DNA from: Zasmidium citrigriseum
Taxonomy: Eukaryota > Ascomycota > Dothideomycetes > Mycosphaerellales > Mycosphaerellaceae
NCBI GenBank assembly: GCA_002786025.1
Contig: NHNW01000023.1
Span: forward strand, 186,001-250,000
Length of the DNA stretch: 64,000 nt
Direction of reading: 5' to 3'
The position numbers were made by a program, and so were the translations under genes. Each line of letters begins with the position of its first letter. The stretch's first letter is position 1. This document shows, one piece after another, positions 31,692 to 42,524 of the stretch. The notes beneath the pieces are model-generated. The model was not told the DNA's origin and searched no databases. It worked only from the letters and a program-made list of their open reading frames with translations.

Positions 31692-32599
31692 ATGTCCTAC
31701 CAGTTGCACCCGTCCTGCACCGACGTCGTCATGGACAGAAACCCAAAGCGGATCAAACGCGGATTCGATGGTCCTACTGCCATCCGTATCCGCTATCAGA
31801 GTCCGCCTCCAAGGGATGACGACGGCATCACTGCCTATCTCGCCAGCGGCAGGAACATCAAGCACTTTGAACCTCGCCACACGCCTCCGGATGCCTGCCT
31901 GGCACAGGACGCAGCACTTCATAAGGCTGAAGTGCTCAAAGCGGCGGTAGAAGACGCCAAAAATGCTCGTCGAGATAGCGCGGTCAATACTGAAGCCGCA
32001 CTGACGGTCAAGAATTCCGTGCCCGATGTGAAGGTGGAAGAAATCCAGCCTGAGCTAAGGTAAGCCGCCCCGAATGTCCCTCCTCAGAATTTCCCCACCG
32101 TGGAACAACCGCGGAAACATATTCATCATCACTTCACGATCGAATACTAACTCCTCATAGCTCACCAAAGCTCCCATACCGAGCACCACCGCCGAGAATC
32201 AACAGCAAGCTCGATGAGCCGGTGGCGCGGGCTCCTTCATCCTTCTCCACAAGCCCCAAATCGGTGGCAACTCCGGCCATCACAGTGGAAACAGCTTCAC
32301 CACCGCCACAGAATGACTCTCTGCTAAGTTCGCCACAGCCTGACCGTCGACGCAGCTCTGCTCGCCGAAGATCTGGCAGAGGGACAAGTCGGGACGACTT
32401 GGAAATCAACGGCAATGCATTGCTTGACCCCACCAAAGCCACGGCTGGGATCCAAATCAAGCTCTACAAGGACCGCAGGGGCAAGTGGTATGAGACTGAT
32501 ACCGATGGCAGACCGGACTGGGCTGTTGATGAGAAGACGATCACGAAGGCTGCTCCCGCCAAGCGACGAGAGAGTGCCTATCTCAAGCGGCACGAATGA
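31692..32599 (+). CDS. Unrecognised basic, probably nuclear protein
   Basis: Exons 31692-32059 and 32161-32599 give 268 residues. The intron has GTAAGC, a perfect TACTAAC branch site and CATAG. Basic clusters (RNPKRIKRG near 15-24; DRRRSSARRRSGRG mid-protein) suggest a nuclear protein. A likely folded C-terminal segment reads ATAGIQIKLYKDRRGKWYETDTDG. The rest is polar and serine/proline-rich. No named domain was recognised. An internal Met at 31731 is an alternative start. Convergent with the alkylsulfatase gene. Confidence 0.65.
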
Positions 32600-32899
32600 T
32601 TGACGGAAGATCTGACCACTCCAAACTGGTATCCAGGGCTGAACTTGGGTAGCAGTCGAGGAGGTGCAGATGGTCCAGCCCATCGTAGAGTAGGCATTGC
32701 TGGCAGGGACTGTCTCTCTACCGCTCTTCAGGCGGAAGACTTCGACGAAGTGTTGGTGGGGGCCTCAAGGCTGCGCAAAAGACCTCGACCAGTTCTAGGT
32801 CGACCTTGGAAACCACATGCAGTCGCTGATCTCTGATTTGAATAGCTTGGAGAGGGAGAATGGAGCAGTTTTCATGTTGTGCTTTGGGTCTCTTTCATT
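32600..32899. other. Convergent intergenic spacer
   Basis: 300 bp between two converging stops; probably both 3' UTRs. Confidence 0.5.
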
Positions 32900-34804
32900 C
32901 TACAACTTTTCCGCCGCCCTTTTTAAAGCCGCCGGCGGTAGGATATTCAAAAGTCCAAGCAGCTGCTTCAACGCCTCCAAATTGCCCTCAAATTTCCCCT
33001 TTATGACATCCAGACGCGCCTGGGCAAGCAGTTGATAGAGGTCTTGCTTGGTGACTGTGAGCGTCAAGTCGGCTGTCTTCGCCACCTCCCAAGGCCTCGC
33101 CGAGGATTGTGGCCTATGGCTTAGAGTCCCGTTATTGAGACGCATCAGATATTTCGCGTCTTCTGACGACATGTTCAAGAGAATGGTAAAAGAGGGAGTC
33201 TTTCCTTGAGCATCCGGTTGTGACGCCTTAGGCCCATCGAGTTCCACCGCCAACGCATCCAGCCACTGATCAATCGTGGAACCCGGATTAATAGACGACA
33301 ACTTCTTCGTCTGCTGTCCAAGACTCCTCACCGCGTTCGTCGCTCTCGCCGGCGCCCGTAGATTCTGTGCCGCGGTAAGATAGAAGTTCCTCCAAGTTGC
33401 ATTCTCCGCTCCAAAGCCCAGTTTCTCATAGACACCCGCCAGGTGCCTCTTCGCTTTCTCGTTGCCTGGCTCGGCAGCAACAGCATGATCCAGCAGTGTC
33501 GCCGCAAACCGAAGGTCTCCGTCAGCCACGAAGCCAGCGGCTTTGTCCAGTACCGCATGAACGCCGCCCATGCACGCCACATATCGCCTGCCCTCCTCCG
33601 CGCGAGGGTGTTTCCAGAGATTGGCGGGATTGCCGTCGAACCAGGTCATATATCGCTGATAAACAGCTTTGACATTATGGCTCAGAGATCCGTAAAGGCC
33701 TTGCAGATGCCATGCATTCGCCAGCGCCGGAGGGAGAGTCATCGTCTCTGCGATTTCCGTCCCGTTGTACCCGAGGTTCATCATCCGGACCGTTTGGTCG
33801 TGCATGTAGCCGTAGAGATCTCTTTGCTCGGAGATGAATTTAATGATGTTGGGTCGGCCCCAGGTTGGCCAGTGGTGGCCTGCGAAGAGGACGTTGGCGT
33901 CGTGGCAGAAGAGATCAATTGTTTCATCCAGGTATTTGGACCATTTCTTTGCGTCCCGCACCAGAGCTCCACGCAAGGTTATGATGTTGTGCATTCCGTT
34001 CGCCGCACATTCGGAAATGCATACTGCTTTGTGGTCTGGGAGGTAGAGATTTATTTCGGCTGGTGCTTCGGTCTCGGGGACCATTTGGAAGATTATGCGG
34101 ACGCCGTCGATGTTTCGTTCTTCGCCGGTGGTCTTTATCAGGTCGTTGGGTGGGATAAGAGCTGTGCTGCCTCTGGATGTTACTAGGCCGAGACCGACTC
34201 CGACTTGACCTTGGGGGCCTCGGGGGAGGATGTTGCCGTACATGGAGACGGAGCGTTTACGCATGATGGGCCCGACGAAGATTGCTTCGCTGGTTGCTTC
34301 ATCCATGAAGCCTTCTGGGGCTATGATGGGGATGTCGTACTTTCCGTTGGAAGTCTTTGGTAGGACACCAAGTGCTCCTCCGTAGTGGTCAATATGTGAG
34401 TGGGAGTAGATGACTGCTTTGACTGGACGATCGCCGCGGTGCTTGTAGTATAGTTCGAGAGCAGCCTTTGCACACTCAGAAGATATCAGTGGATCCATGA
34501 TGATCACACCGGTTTTGCCTTCTATCATTGTGATGTTGGAGATGTCGTAACCGCGGACTTGGTAGATCCCTGAGGTCACCTCGAAGAGGCCATGGATCTT
34601 GGTGAGCTGGCCTTGACGCCATAGCTTTGGGTTGACAGTGCTCGGGCATGAGTCGTCGAGGAAAGAGTACTCATTGTTGTCCCAGATCGTCTTACCGCTG
34701 GAGTCCTTAATCACTGGAGGATCGAGGGTGGCGATCAGGCCTCGTGAAGCGTTCTTGGTAGCAGCTTGATCATTGAAGCTAATCTGCGAATCTTTGGGTG
34801 CCAT
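32900..34804 (-). CDS. Alkylsulfatase, SDS hydrolase type (metallo-beta-lactamase fold)
   Basis: A single exon of 634 residues. It hydrolyses primary alkyl sulfates such as SDS with two zinc ions. The metallo-beta-lactamase core (about 90-330) has SHSHIDHYGG with His135, His137, Asp139 and His140. Later ligand segments are CISECAANGMHN and FAGHHWPTWG. A helical dimerisation domain (about 365-505, NLGYNGTEIAETMTLPP...) and a C-terminal SCP2-like domain (about 510-634) follow, giving the full three-domain order of Pseudomonas SdsA1 and yeast Bds1. The lack of introns and the bacterial family distribution agree with ancient transfer from bacteria, a history already proposed for yeast Bds1. Divergent from the methyltransferase gene. 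Confidence 0.93.
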   Translation of the reverse strand: MAPKDSQISFNDQAATKNASRGLIATLDPPVIKDSSGKTIWDNNEYSFLDDSCPSTVNPKLWRQGQLTKIHGLFEVTSGIYQVRGYDISNITMIEGKTGVIIMDPLISSECAKAALELYYKHRGDRPVKAVIYSHSHIDHYGGALGVLPKTSNGKYDIPIIAPEGFMDEATSEAIFVGPIMRKRSVSMYGNILPRGPQGQVGVGLGLVTSRGSTALIPPNDLIKTTGEERNIDGVRIIFQMVPETEAPAEINLYLPDHKAVCISECAANGMHNIITLRGALVRDAKKWSKYLDETIDLFCHDANVLFAGHHWPTWGRPNIIKFISEQRDLYGYMHDQTVRMMNLGYNGTEIAETMTLPPALANAWHLQGLYGSLSHNVKAVYQRYMTWFDGNPANLWKHPRAEEGRRYVACMGGVHAVLDKAAGFVADGDLRFAATLLDHAVAAEPGNEKAKRHLAGVYEKLGFGAENATWRNFYLTAAQNLRAPARATNAVRSLGQQTKKLSSINPGSTIDQWLDALAVELDGPKASQPDAQGKTPSFTILLNMSSEDAKYLMRLNNGTLSHRPQSSARPWEVAKTADLTLTVTKQDLYQLLAQARLDVIKGKFEGNLEALKQLLGLLNILPPAALKRAAEKL

Positions 34805-35475
34805 TGGGTATGATTAGTCTCGAGGCCCTGGAAAACGTGTTGGTCTTGCTCGATCTGCTCGATAGTCAACTGACGGCCGTGTGTCTCAAGGCTTCGGGTT
34901 CGTCGAGAGCAGTGAAAGAGACGACAGTGAAAGAGGTAGAGACGTCAACAAGTGCTCTAGAAGTATTTTGTCTGAGCAAGATCCTGCGAGACCTTGCGAG
35001 TAGGGGTGCAGAATACCTATCCTGGCATACTGCCCGCTGTCTCCGATCCTGCTCGATTGACCTCGGTAGAGGGCTTACGACTTGGCAGTAGATTGTCAAT
35101 AAGACTCTCGAATGCAATTCTCTCCAAAGCATACAAGCTGTTGATGATAACAATCATTGACAAGTACAAAGCAATGTTCTGGAAAGTGTCTAAGGGAAGG
35201 TGTCATGAGCGGCCACAGCTTCCTTCTTTGGCTGGCACGGGATTTGTGGGGCCGTTGTCGGAGATCAGCATTGACGTCGTCCGTGAATGAACTTCGTGAC
35301 CTCCCGTCGGCCATCATTGCGAGAACGGCTTTTCACCCTGGACTTCCAATGATGTGAGACGGTCCAAGTGGCAGGCGACGAAGCCTGTGGACAGTATAAA
35401 GAAATCGACGAAGACTCGGTGGTCCCGCGCGCAACTTCCTGAGCAGAGCATCAAGTCTCCTTGCATTCAAGCACA
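34805..35475. promoter_or_regulatory. Divergent promoter region (alkylsulfatase / methyltransferase)
   Basis: 671 bp between divergent starts. No known site was recognised. Confidence 0.4.
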
Positions 35476-36410
35476 ATGACAACTTTCGCGTAAGTCCGCG
35501 TCTTTCAAGAGATGAGATATTGCTCAGACTGAATGTTGGGAATAGCAAAGCATCGTTCGGTGCTGCCTCTTACGCCGCCTTCCGCCCTTCATACCCAGAG
35601 AGCCTCTACAACGCCGTACTCGCCTACCATCGAGGACCCAAGAAGCTATGTCTAGATCTGGGATGCGGAACTGGCATAGCGACAAGAAGCATGGGCAGTC
35701 GATTTGAGAAGGTGATAGGAACAGACCCGTCTGCTGGCATGGTGAAGCAGGCAGAGCAGAACACTCCGAAGGAGCAGTATCCCAACATTGAGTTTCGTCA
35801 AGGCGCTGGAGAGAGTACACCTTTCTTGGGAGATGGCACGGTAGACTGTGTCACTGCCGCGCAGTCTTCACATTGGTTCGATTACCCCAAATTCTGGCCA
35901 GAGATGAAACGTCTTGTAAGATCGGGAGGAACAGTCGCATGCTGGGGATACAAAGATCATGTCTTCGTGGACTCGCCGATAGCAAGCAAGATCTTGCTCG
36001 ACTACCTGTACAACAAGAACCCTCACAAGCTGGGTTCGTACTGGGAGCCGGGTCGTCAGCATGTGAGAGACAAGCTCCGGATCATCCAGCCACCACCCGA
36101 AGATTGGGAAGATGTCCAACGTATCGAGTATGAGCCAGGCACCAACGGTCGAAACTCTGGGGATGGTCATTTGTTCATGGAGAAGCGAGTGACCGTGGGA
36201 GAATGCAAGGACTATGTTCGAACGTTCAGCTCGTATGTCGGTTGGAAGGAGGAGCATCCCGATCAGCAACCTCGAGCAAGAGGAGGCACAGGCGATCTTA
36301 CCGATCAAATGTTTGATGAGATTGCTGAGAGCGATGCGCATTTCAAGGACGATAGCAACGTGATTGATATCGAGTGGGGAAGCGCTTTGGTGATGTGCAG
36401 GAAGAAGTGA
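35476..36410 (+). CDS. SAM-dependent methyltransferase (Tmt1-like)
   Basis: Exons 35476-35489 and 35546-36410 give 292 residues. The first exon is only 14 nt (MTTF and a split Ala), and the splice leads straight into KASFGAASYAAFRPSYPESLY, the usual N-terminus of this family. Motif I is LDLGCGTGIATRSM; TDPSAGMVKQAEQ and VTAAQSSHWFDYPKFWPEMKRLVRSGG follow. Layout resembles yeast Tmt1 trans-aconitate methyltransferase and many uncharacterised fungal paralogues. Substrate cannot be assigned. No targeting signal was seen. Confidence 0.88.
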
Positions 36411-37115
36411 AGACATGCTCGGATCTGTTCGACATCACGCATGCAGTGCAACTATGCGACGGAGCATTGATCAAAAGCCTATGACCTGACCTGGTTCAAC
36501 GCTCTCCTCAGATCTCCAGCAAGTATGGGCGTCTCGAGTCACTACGATCTGCTGTGCCTTCCACAATGGTCAATGGCAATGCTGCATCGGTATGCCTCGG
36601 AAGAAGTGCGAGATTACGACAGATTGATCTACCACCGCCTGCACCTGGATAGAACGCCTCGTGTGGCGATCAAGCGACGGGACAAAGGCCTGCTATCACC
36701 AGACAAGACTTCAAGGCTCGACAGAGGACTCGCCCAAATGTGACAACCATTACTTTGACCGCAATGAATCATGCGTCTGCACATGGCGAGTGTCATCTGC
36801 GAGCCGTCTTTAGGCGGTCTGAACTTCACCGGAGATGCTCTGTATTTCAATTCCCACGTACAGACTGGGAAGGTGGCAGCGTCAATGGCTACACAGCGAC
36901 CGCCATGGGCTTGTAGATAGGACTGCTGTCCTACAAGCCACCCTGCCTCGTGGTCGATTTGGGACCGAGCCTCAGAACCTCATTTGAAGAGACAAAGGCC
37001 ACCGGTGAAAATGGAAAAGGCTGGAGTGATAGCTCTATAGGGTACCTGCATCGCCGTCCCCAATTTGGTCGACTTGCGGTCGCTTTCGTCAATATCCTCT
37101 GTCTGCAGAAGTATC
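36411..37115. other. Intergenic stretch, nothing identified
   Basis: About 700 bp before the hevein-repeat gene, including its promoter. No coding or repeat structure was recognised. Confidence 0.5.
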
Positions 37116-40100
37116 ATGGCATCCTTAATACGATGGCTCGCGTTTGCCTTGTTCATACTGGGCATCACCGTCGCTCAACGCCCAAGTGAAGGTAAGTTAC
37201 CAAGATCTCGACAGAGGCCTTGCTGAACCGATTATAGCTTGTACGTGCTCAAGGACAGTCACGTCTACAGTCTATACAGACAACACGACTGCCGGGCCTG
37301 GGCCAACCTCAGCGGTGGCATCGTCGAGTACCTCTTCGTTGTATGGCACTTCATCAAGCGGACCAACTCCCTCATCTGTACCAGCAAACAACACCTCTCC
37401 GAGCGGTGCTTGCGGCGGGTCTGAGCAATTCGTCTGCCCGGCTGGACAATGTTGCTCTCGAGATGGAATTTGTGGCACCGGACCAGCAAGTTGCGATGAG
37501 GGCTGTCAACCTTCATTCGGCGCATGCAATGGATTTGGCGTTTGCGGTGGACAACTCGGGCTGGTATGCGCTGCTGACCTATGTTGTTCTGGATCGGGAT
37601 ATTGTGGCAGCGATGACGGGTACTGTGGCGAAGGATGCCAGCCGGCATTTGGGAGCTGCAGCGATACGGCTACTCCTTCCAGCAATCCCACGTCTACTGG
37701 GCCAGAGCAGTCATCTCCCACTGGTAAAGCTGTTCTATAAAGACGCTCCTACATGTCTCTGACTGTTTCAGCAGATTGCGAATGTACAGTAGTGAGCACG
37801 ATAATCACATCAATCGCACCGCCGTCGGATTCTTCTCAGCCCCCGAGCTCAGAGAGCACCTATGTGACTTACACGCCCATGCCACCACCTCCGACTCCAA
37901 CGGAACTCTCTACGCCTAGCGATTGGACGAGCTACACGGCCATTGCATCCCAGGGCCCTACGATTACCGCACCACCTAGCAACGATACTGTAACGTCCTC
38001 GACGCCACCTCCGACTGATGACTCGACCATAACATCAGATATTCCTCAAAGTATGTTCTGTCTTCGGTCTTCCTCATTCGGCAGCTAATATACTCATAGG
38101 CTGTTCTTGCTCTGTCACCTCGACGTCCACTATTTACGCAAACACTTCAATCTCTCCCGCAATAAACAGTACTCTGCCGTCGAGTAGCTTTCCAACATCC
38201 TCAGCTGCTGCAATCCCCACATTTGCTCCCGACTCCGGCCGGTGCGGAGGAGCGACCAGCCTACAATGCCCAGGTGGATACTGTTGCGGACCAGAGAACT
38301 GGTGTGGAAACACAACACTCTTCTGCGGCCCAGGCTGCCATGCCGAATACGGACTTTGCAATCTGGATCAGAGCGAAGGCAAATGCGGCGGTACGAGGCC
38401 TGTTGTGCTGTGTGCAAATGGCGAGTGCTGCTCTGGAGAGGGTTTCTGCGGTCGAACTCAGGGGTACTGTGGGCTTGGGTGTGATGCCAGCTTTGGACAG
38501 TGCAGTCAGAATACTACCGAGGGGATATGCGGAGGTGACCTTTCTCTGCTTTGCCCTGAAGGGTCTTGCTGCGCTGGGAATGGAATATGTGGGAACTCGA
38601 CTGAGGCGTGTGGATACGGATGCCAGCCTGATTATGGGTATTGCGCTGCGAGTCCTTCGATTGAGCCGTCGCCACCCCCAACTGCAGGTAAGAGATCTGA
38701 CACGATGTATGTCTAGCTCTTGCTGACCCTGTCTACAGCCTGCGACTGCGTTGTTACGACGACGATTACGCCAGTGACCAACTCAACGACAGCCCCGAGT
38801 ACAAGGCCTCTGCCTCCTATAACGAACTCTACGAGCACGCTGAACTCCACATCAACGACCGTGCCAACGACGAGCAGCTCCACATACACCCTCTCCGATC
38901 CGTCTTCTGTACCTGTGGCAAGCACCACAGAACGTCCAACGTCTTCACAGCCTCCGTCAAACGCTACCTCTTCGAGCGACTCACCGTCGATTACTGCGAT
39001 CACACCACCATCTTCCTCATCTATCCTTACCCCCACGAGCACGACGACATCGACATCGAGCATTCCCGATACCACTCAAAGCCAGACGAATACGACGATG
39101 AGAACAACAACATCAATGACTTCAAGCATTCCAAGTTCCACCCAAAGTCCAGCTAATTCCACATCGTCTAATAGCACGTCGCTGCCGTCAACAATTACCT
39201 CGTCCCCGAGTCCATCGACCGATCTGATCCTGGAGCCATCGATCACTTCAACACTTTCCACTTCAACAACTACAAGTACGTCTTCGATTCCAACGCCCAC
39301 GGCAAGCGACAGCTCGAGCCAGCCGCCAACGAGCGAGGACCCTTCTTCAGATATGTCTGGGACAACAGAGCCGGCCACTGCGACAGAAGCCTCAAGTGAA
39401 GTGCCGACCACATCCTCTGAGAGCTTGCTCCCAACTTCTACAGCCCCAACGTCTACTCTATCAAGCACGACTATCCTTCCCACAACAAATTCTACTACTA
39501 CCGGCAGCGCCGTGGATCCAAGTACCAGCTCATCTGTCCCGGCTGTGCCATCTTCGGAGCCCAGTAGTATACCGACCCGGTCGCCGTCAGATCCTGCCTC
39601 ATCAACCACTCCGCCAACAACGCGGACAGCCACCAGCGCTGTTTCTGGTTCGGAGACATCACCATCAACGGAGCCGAGCATCCCTCCGAGTCTTACATCA
39701 CCTTCGTCTATACAGTCTACTCCCACAACGCAGTATTTGCCCACAACGTCTTTTTCTTCACGACCGAGAAGTCCAACTTCGGTTCCATCCTTATCAAGAA
39801 CAACACCGAGTAGCGGCTCATCGACGTCAGCTACGACAGATGCTTCTGCATCGTCAATATCGTCAACAGTCTCGATTCCATCTTCGTCTTCATCCACGAG
39901 TCCAACAGAAATAGTCAGCTCCCAGGAGCCGAGCCTACTCCCGATTCCCACTTCACAGACAATCGTATCGTCGCTTTCCCCATCAAGCTCTACTGAGTCA
40001 TCATCATTTGTTCCACCAAGCACGCCGGAGACGATTAGCGGCTCTCAGACTACAGCTAGCTCTCTGCCACCTTCAATCACTTCGTTTCGACCGACAACCA

Positions 40101-41277
40101 CTAACGCTGCGTCAAGAATATGTGGCCAATGCACAATAGGTATGTTCTCATGGCCAACAATGATGAATGGAGCTGACCTTGAGCAGTGGGCGGCAGAGTC
40201 AAAATCTTCTACACAACCATCACTAATACTTTTACCACGACACAGCTGGTCAATCAAACCACGATTACGGGTAGTCAAATTGTGCAATCTATCAGCACGA
40301 CTACGTATTCTTTGGGACTATTCGACCTCAATACGATCTATGCGACAAATGACTGCGGTACGGTTGGCCGCACGTTCCCCAGTACAACGATATCCTTCGA
40401 GGGACACGATCTCTCGACCATTGCACTGGGCACGGCTCGAGAATTGGAAGTCGATTTGCAAAGGGTCTCCGATCTCATCGCCACGTGCGTTACTGCTCCT
40501 CTGCCTGGACCCGCGTTACCCACGGGCGAGGTCGCATGGGCGTTGGTAGTGCCGCCTGAGTTAAGGGGATTGGATCCGGAATTTGAGACCTGCGAACCGG
40601 CTCTGGATGGGTGCTATGATCCCGTACAGGCATACACAGAGGCCATTAGTGAAGCTCGACCAACGCTACCGGGACAGACAGTGCCACTGAACATTTCGTT
40701 CAGCACTACACGTTTGACGGAGGCGACCCTTCCGCTTCCTCCCGCCACGGCGATTATCAATGCATCGTCCGCCTTTCCGACTGTGCTCGAGGCTGTGGAA
40801 TCGACTTCATCTACACAGGTCGCCGAAGAAACCAATACCAAGACGTTCGCAGGTGTTTCAATCGACAGCTTCCCTTCTTCGGTTAACATCCCAGCGGTTG
40901 TGGCATTGACCGCCTCGCAAAGCATTCTCGAAACAGTCGAACCGGTGGTGGTGCAGGCACTCACGGAAGTATTACCTACCAACAGCTCAGCGGCCACACC
41001 TTCTTTGCCGCAGCAGACGGTCAACGCCCCACCGTCACTCACATCGACGCCAAAATCTCTCTCTGAAGGCCCGATTGCCGTTTCCGGAGCCTCGATAACG
41101 GCATCTGCGTCCTTGGTCTCTGGAGACTTGACAACCACAGTCAGTCAAACCCGTAACGTCACTTTGGAGTTGCTGCCTGTCCCGACCTTTACTGCTGCTG
41201 CGGCTACTCTTCTGTTGCCGGGGCGCTGTTGGATTATGGCACTAATCGTAGTGGTCCGCACGCTTTTGGGCCCTTGA
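37116..41277 (+). CDS. Secreted Ser/Thr-rich wall protein with five hevein (CBM18) modules
   Basis: Six exons, 37116-37191, 37238-37723, 37772-38050, 38100-38687, 38739-40139 and 40187-41277, give 1,306 residues. All five introns are phase 1. Exon 1 codes the signal peptide (WLAFALFILGITVA). Exons 2 to 5 each open with a CxC module followed by a Thr/Ser run (ACTCSRTVTST, ADCECTVVSTI, SCSCSVTSTST, ACDCVVTTTIT); exon 6 begins just after a CGQCTI variant. Five eight-cysteine chitin-binding modules lie at 37411-37527, 37543-37659, 38243-38359, 38384-38503 and 38528-38644. Exon 5 is a 467-residue mucin-like Ser/Thr/Pro stalk, presumably O-glycosylated. The C-terminal 350 residues form a separate domain and end in a hydrophobic tail that could be a GPI signal. 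Likely role: a chitin-binding, surface-attached protein. Confidence 0.85.
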
Positions 41278-41597
41278 GTCTGCACAAAGGCGGATTTATG
41301 TGTCACCTGAGGTGATACTGCGACCAAAGACTTTGTTTAGTATATAAAAAGCGGCTACAATCTAGACGTTTTGAAAAGCAGTGACAGAGTGCGTAGGGAG
41401 GTGGCGAGATGATTTGTGCATGGAAAAGTGTGCTTCCGATACTGATAATTTTAATCTACCGCCAAAATGACAGCCCAAAACGCCGTCCAATGACCCATCA
41501 GCAGCTCCTGGGTGGTCAATGGAGACTGTTCAAGCCCCTGAGTCGACTATGCTTGTGTGCACCCTGTTTTCAACCTCAAAAACGAGCTGAATGGCCC
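41278..41597. other. Convergent intergenic spacer
   Basis: 320 bp between converging stops; probably both 3' UTRs. Confidence 0.5.
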
Positions 41598-42524
41598 TCA
41601 GTCCTTTACCAGCCAGGCGACAAAACTCAGTCCCAAAAACAGCATCAACAAAAAAATCATCCCGCACATATACAGCTCCAGTACTACCTGAGCTTCCTCC
41701 GACCTCATCGGGATATCCCACCTCCTTGCACGCTTCTCCTCTTCCCACAATCCTTCTAGAGTCGCGTAGTGTAGGACTCGAAGGACATTCTTCCTCTTGA
41801 GTGTCCTCTTTCCGTCTTTCGGCTTGATAGCAAGAATGATGTCTTTGATCTTCTTGGCGGCACGTGGTTGTTCTTGCTGTGCCAATGTCTGTGAATAAGA
41901 CATGTAGCCTGAATTCATCCTCCACGAGTATGGCTCCTCGACCTCAACAGGGGTCTCGGCGTTGCGCAGGTTGATGGAAATGCTCAGTGATCCAGCATAC
42001 TTCCTGTGATAGAGGCTCGTCCGACCGTCCGGCAAATTTCGAATGTGAAAACCAGCCAGTGCCTTCCAAACATCGTCTCCGACGCAGTTGATGAAGCGCT
42101 CCCAGACACGATTCTCGAGGCACATGTTGAAAGTGAGCGCTGCGTTGTACAGAACTTGGGAGATGTATTCCCGTCGGATTTGTCGGTTCAGTCGAGTGAT
42201 GACAGGCGTGAAGAAGAGGAGATGGCGATGGTCTTCCAGAGCGAGATAATGGCGCTGCTTTTTGTAGTGCTCTGTGGTCATTTTGCCAGATCTCTTTCGG
42301 CGCCTGACCTGAGATTGAGAGTCGCACCATGGGCACGGTAGAGTCTCTCGATCGCCTTCGCCATAGAGGTCGTAGATGCGGTTGCGGATCTCGCCGGGGA
42401 GGCCCATGAAGACGACTGCGGAGGTGGTGGGGTCGGCATTGTTTGGCGGGTTTTCGAGGATGGGTCTGCGCGAGTGCTTCGGTTGAGGGTTGCCTTTGTT
42501 CCGCTTTCTCGACGATTTCGCCAT
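41598..42524 (-). CDS. F-box-like protein with C-terminal membrane anchor
   Basis: A single exon of 308 residues. A basic N-terminus (KSSRKRNKGNPQPKHSRR) precedes FMGLPGEIRNRIYDLYGEGD, the LPxEIRxxIY motif of fungal F-box-like proteins. A CPWC pair follows at about residues 63-66. The body is conserved-looking (RHLLFFTPVITRLNRQIRREY...WERFINCVGDDVWKAL). The last 30 residues form a strong hydrophobic span (YMCGMIFLLMLFLGLSFVAW) close to the C-terminus, as in tail-anchored proteins. It shares the short motif with the gene at 16384 but is otherwise different. No function can be assigned. Confidence 0.7.
   Translation of the reverse strand: MAKSSRKRNKGNPQPKHSRRPILENPPNNADPTTSAVVFMGLPGEIRNRIYDLYGEGDRETLPCPWCDSQSQVRRRKRSGKMTTEHYKKQRHYLALEDHRHLLFFTPVITRLNRQIRREYISQVLYNAALTFNMCLENRVWERFINCVGDDVWKALAGFHIRNLPDGRTSLYHRKYAGSLSISINLRNAETPVEVEEPYSWRMNSGYMSYSQTLAQQEQPRAAKKIKDIILAIKPKDGKRTLKRKNVLRVLHYATLEGLWEEEKRARRWDIPMRSEEAQVVLELYMCGMIFLLMLFLGLSFVAWLVKD

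Noticed and set aside
39076..40023. 315-codon antisense open frame inside the hevein-protein gene
   Set aside because: It mirrors the Ser/Thr-rich low-complexity exon (serine codons read as Asp, Glu and Val in reverse) and has no domain; the sense frame explains it.
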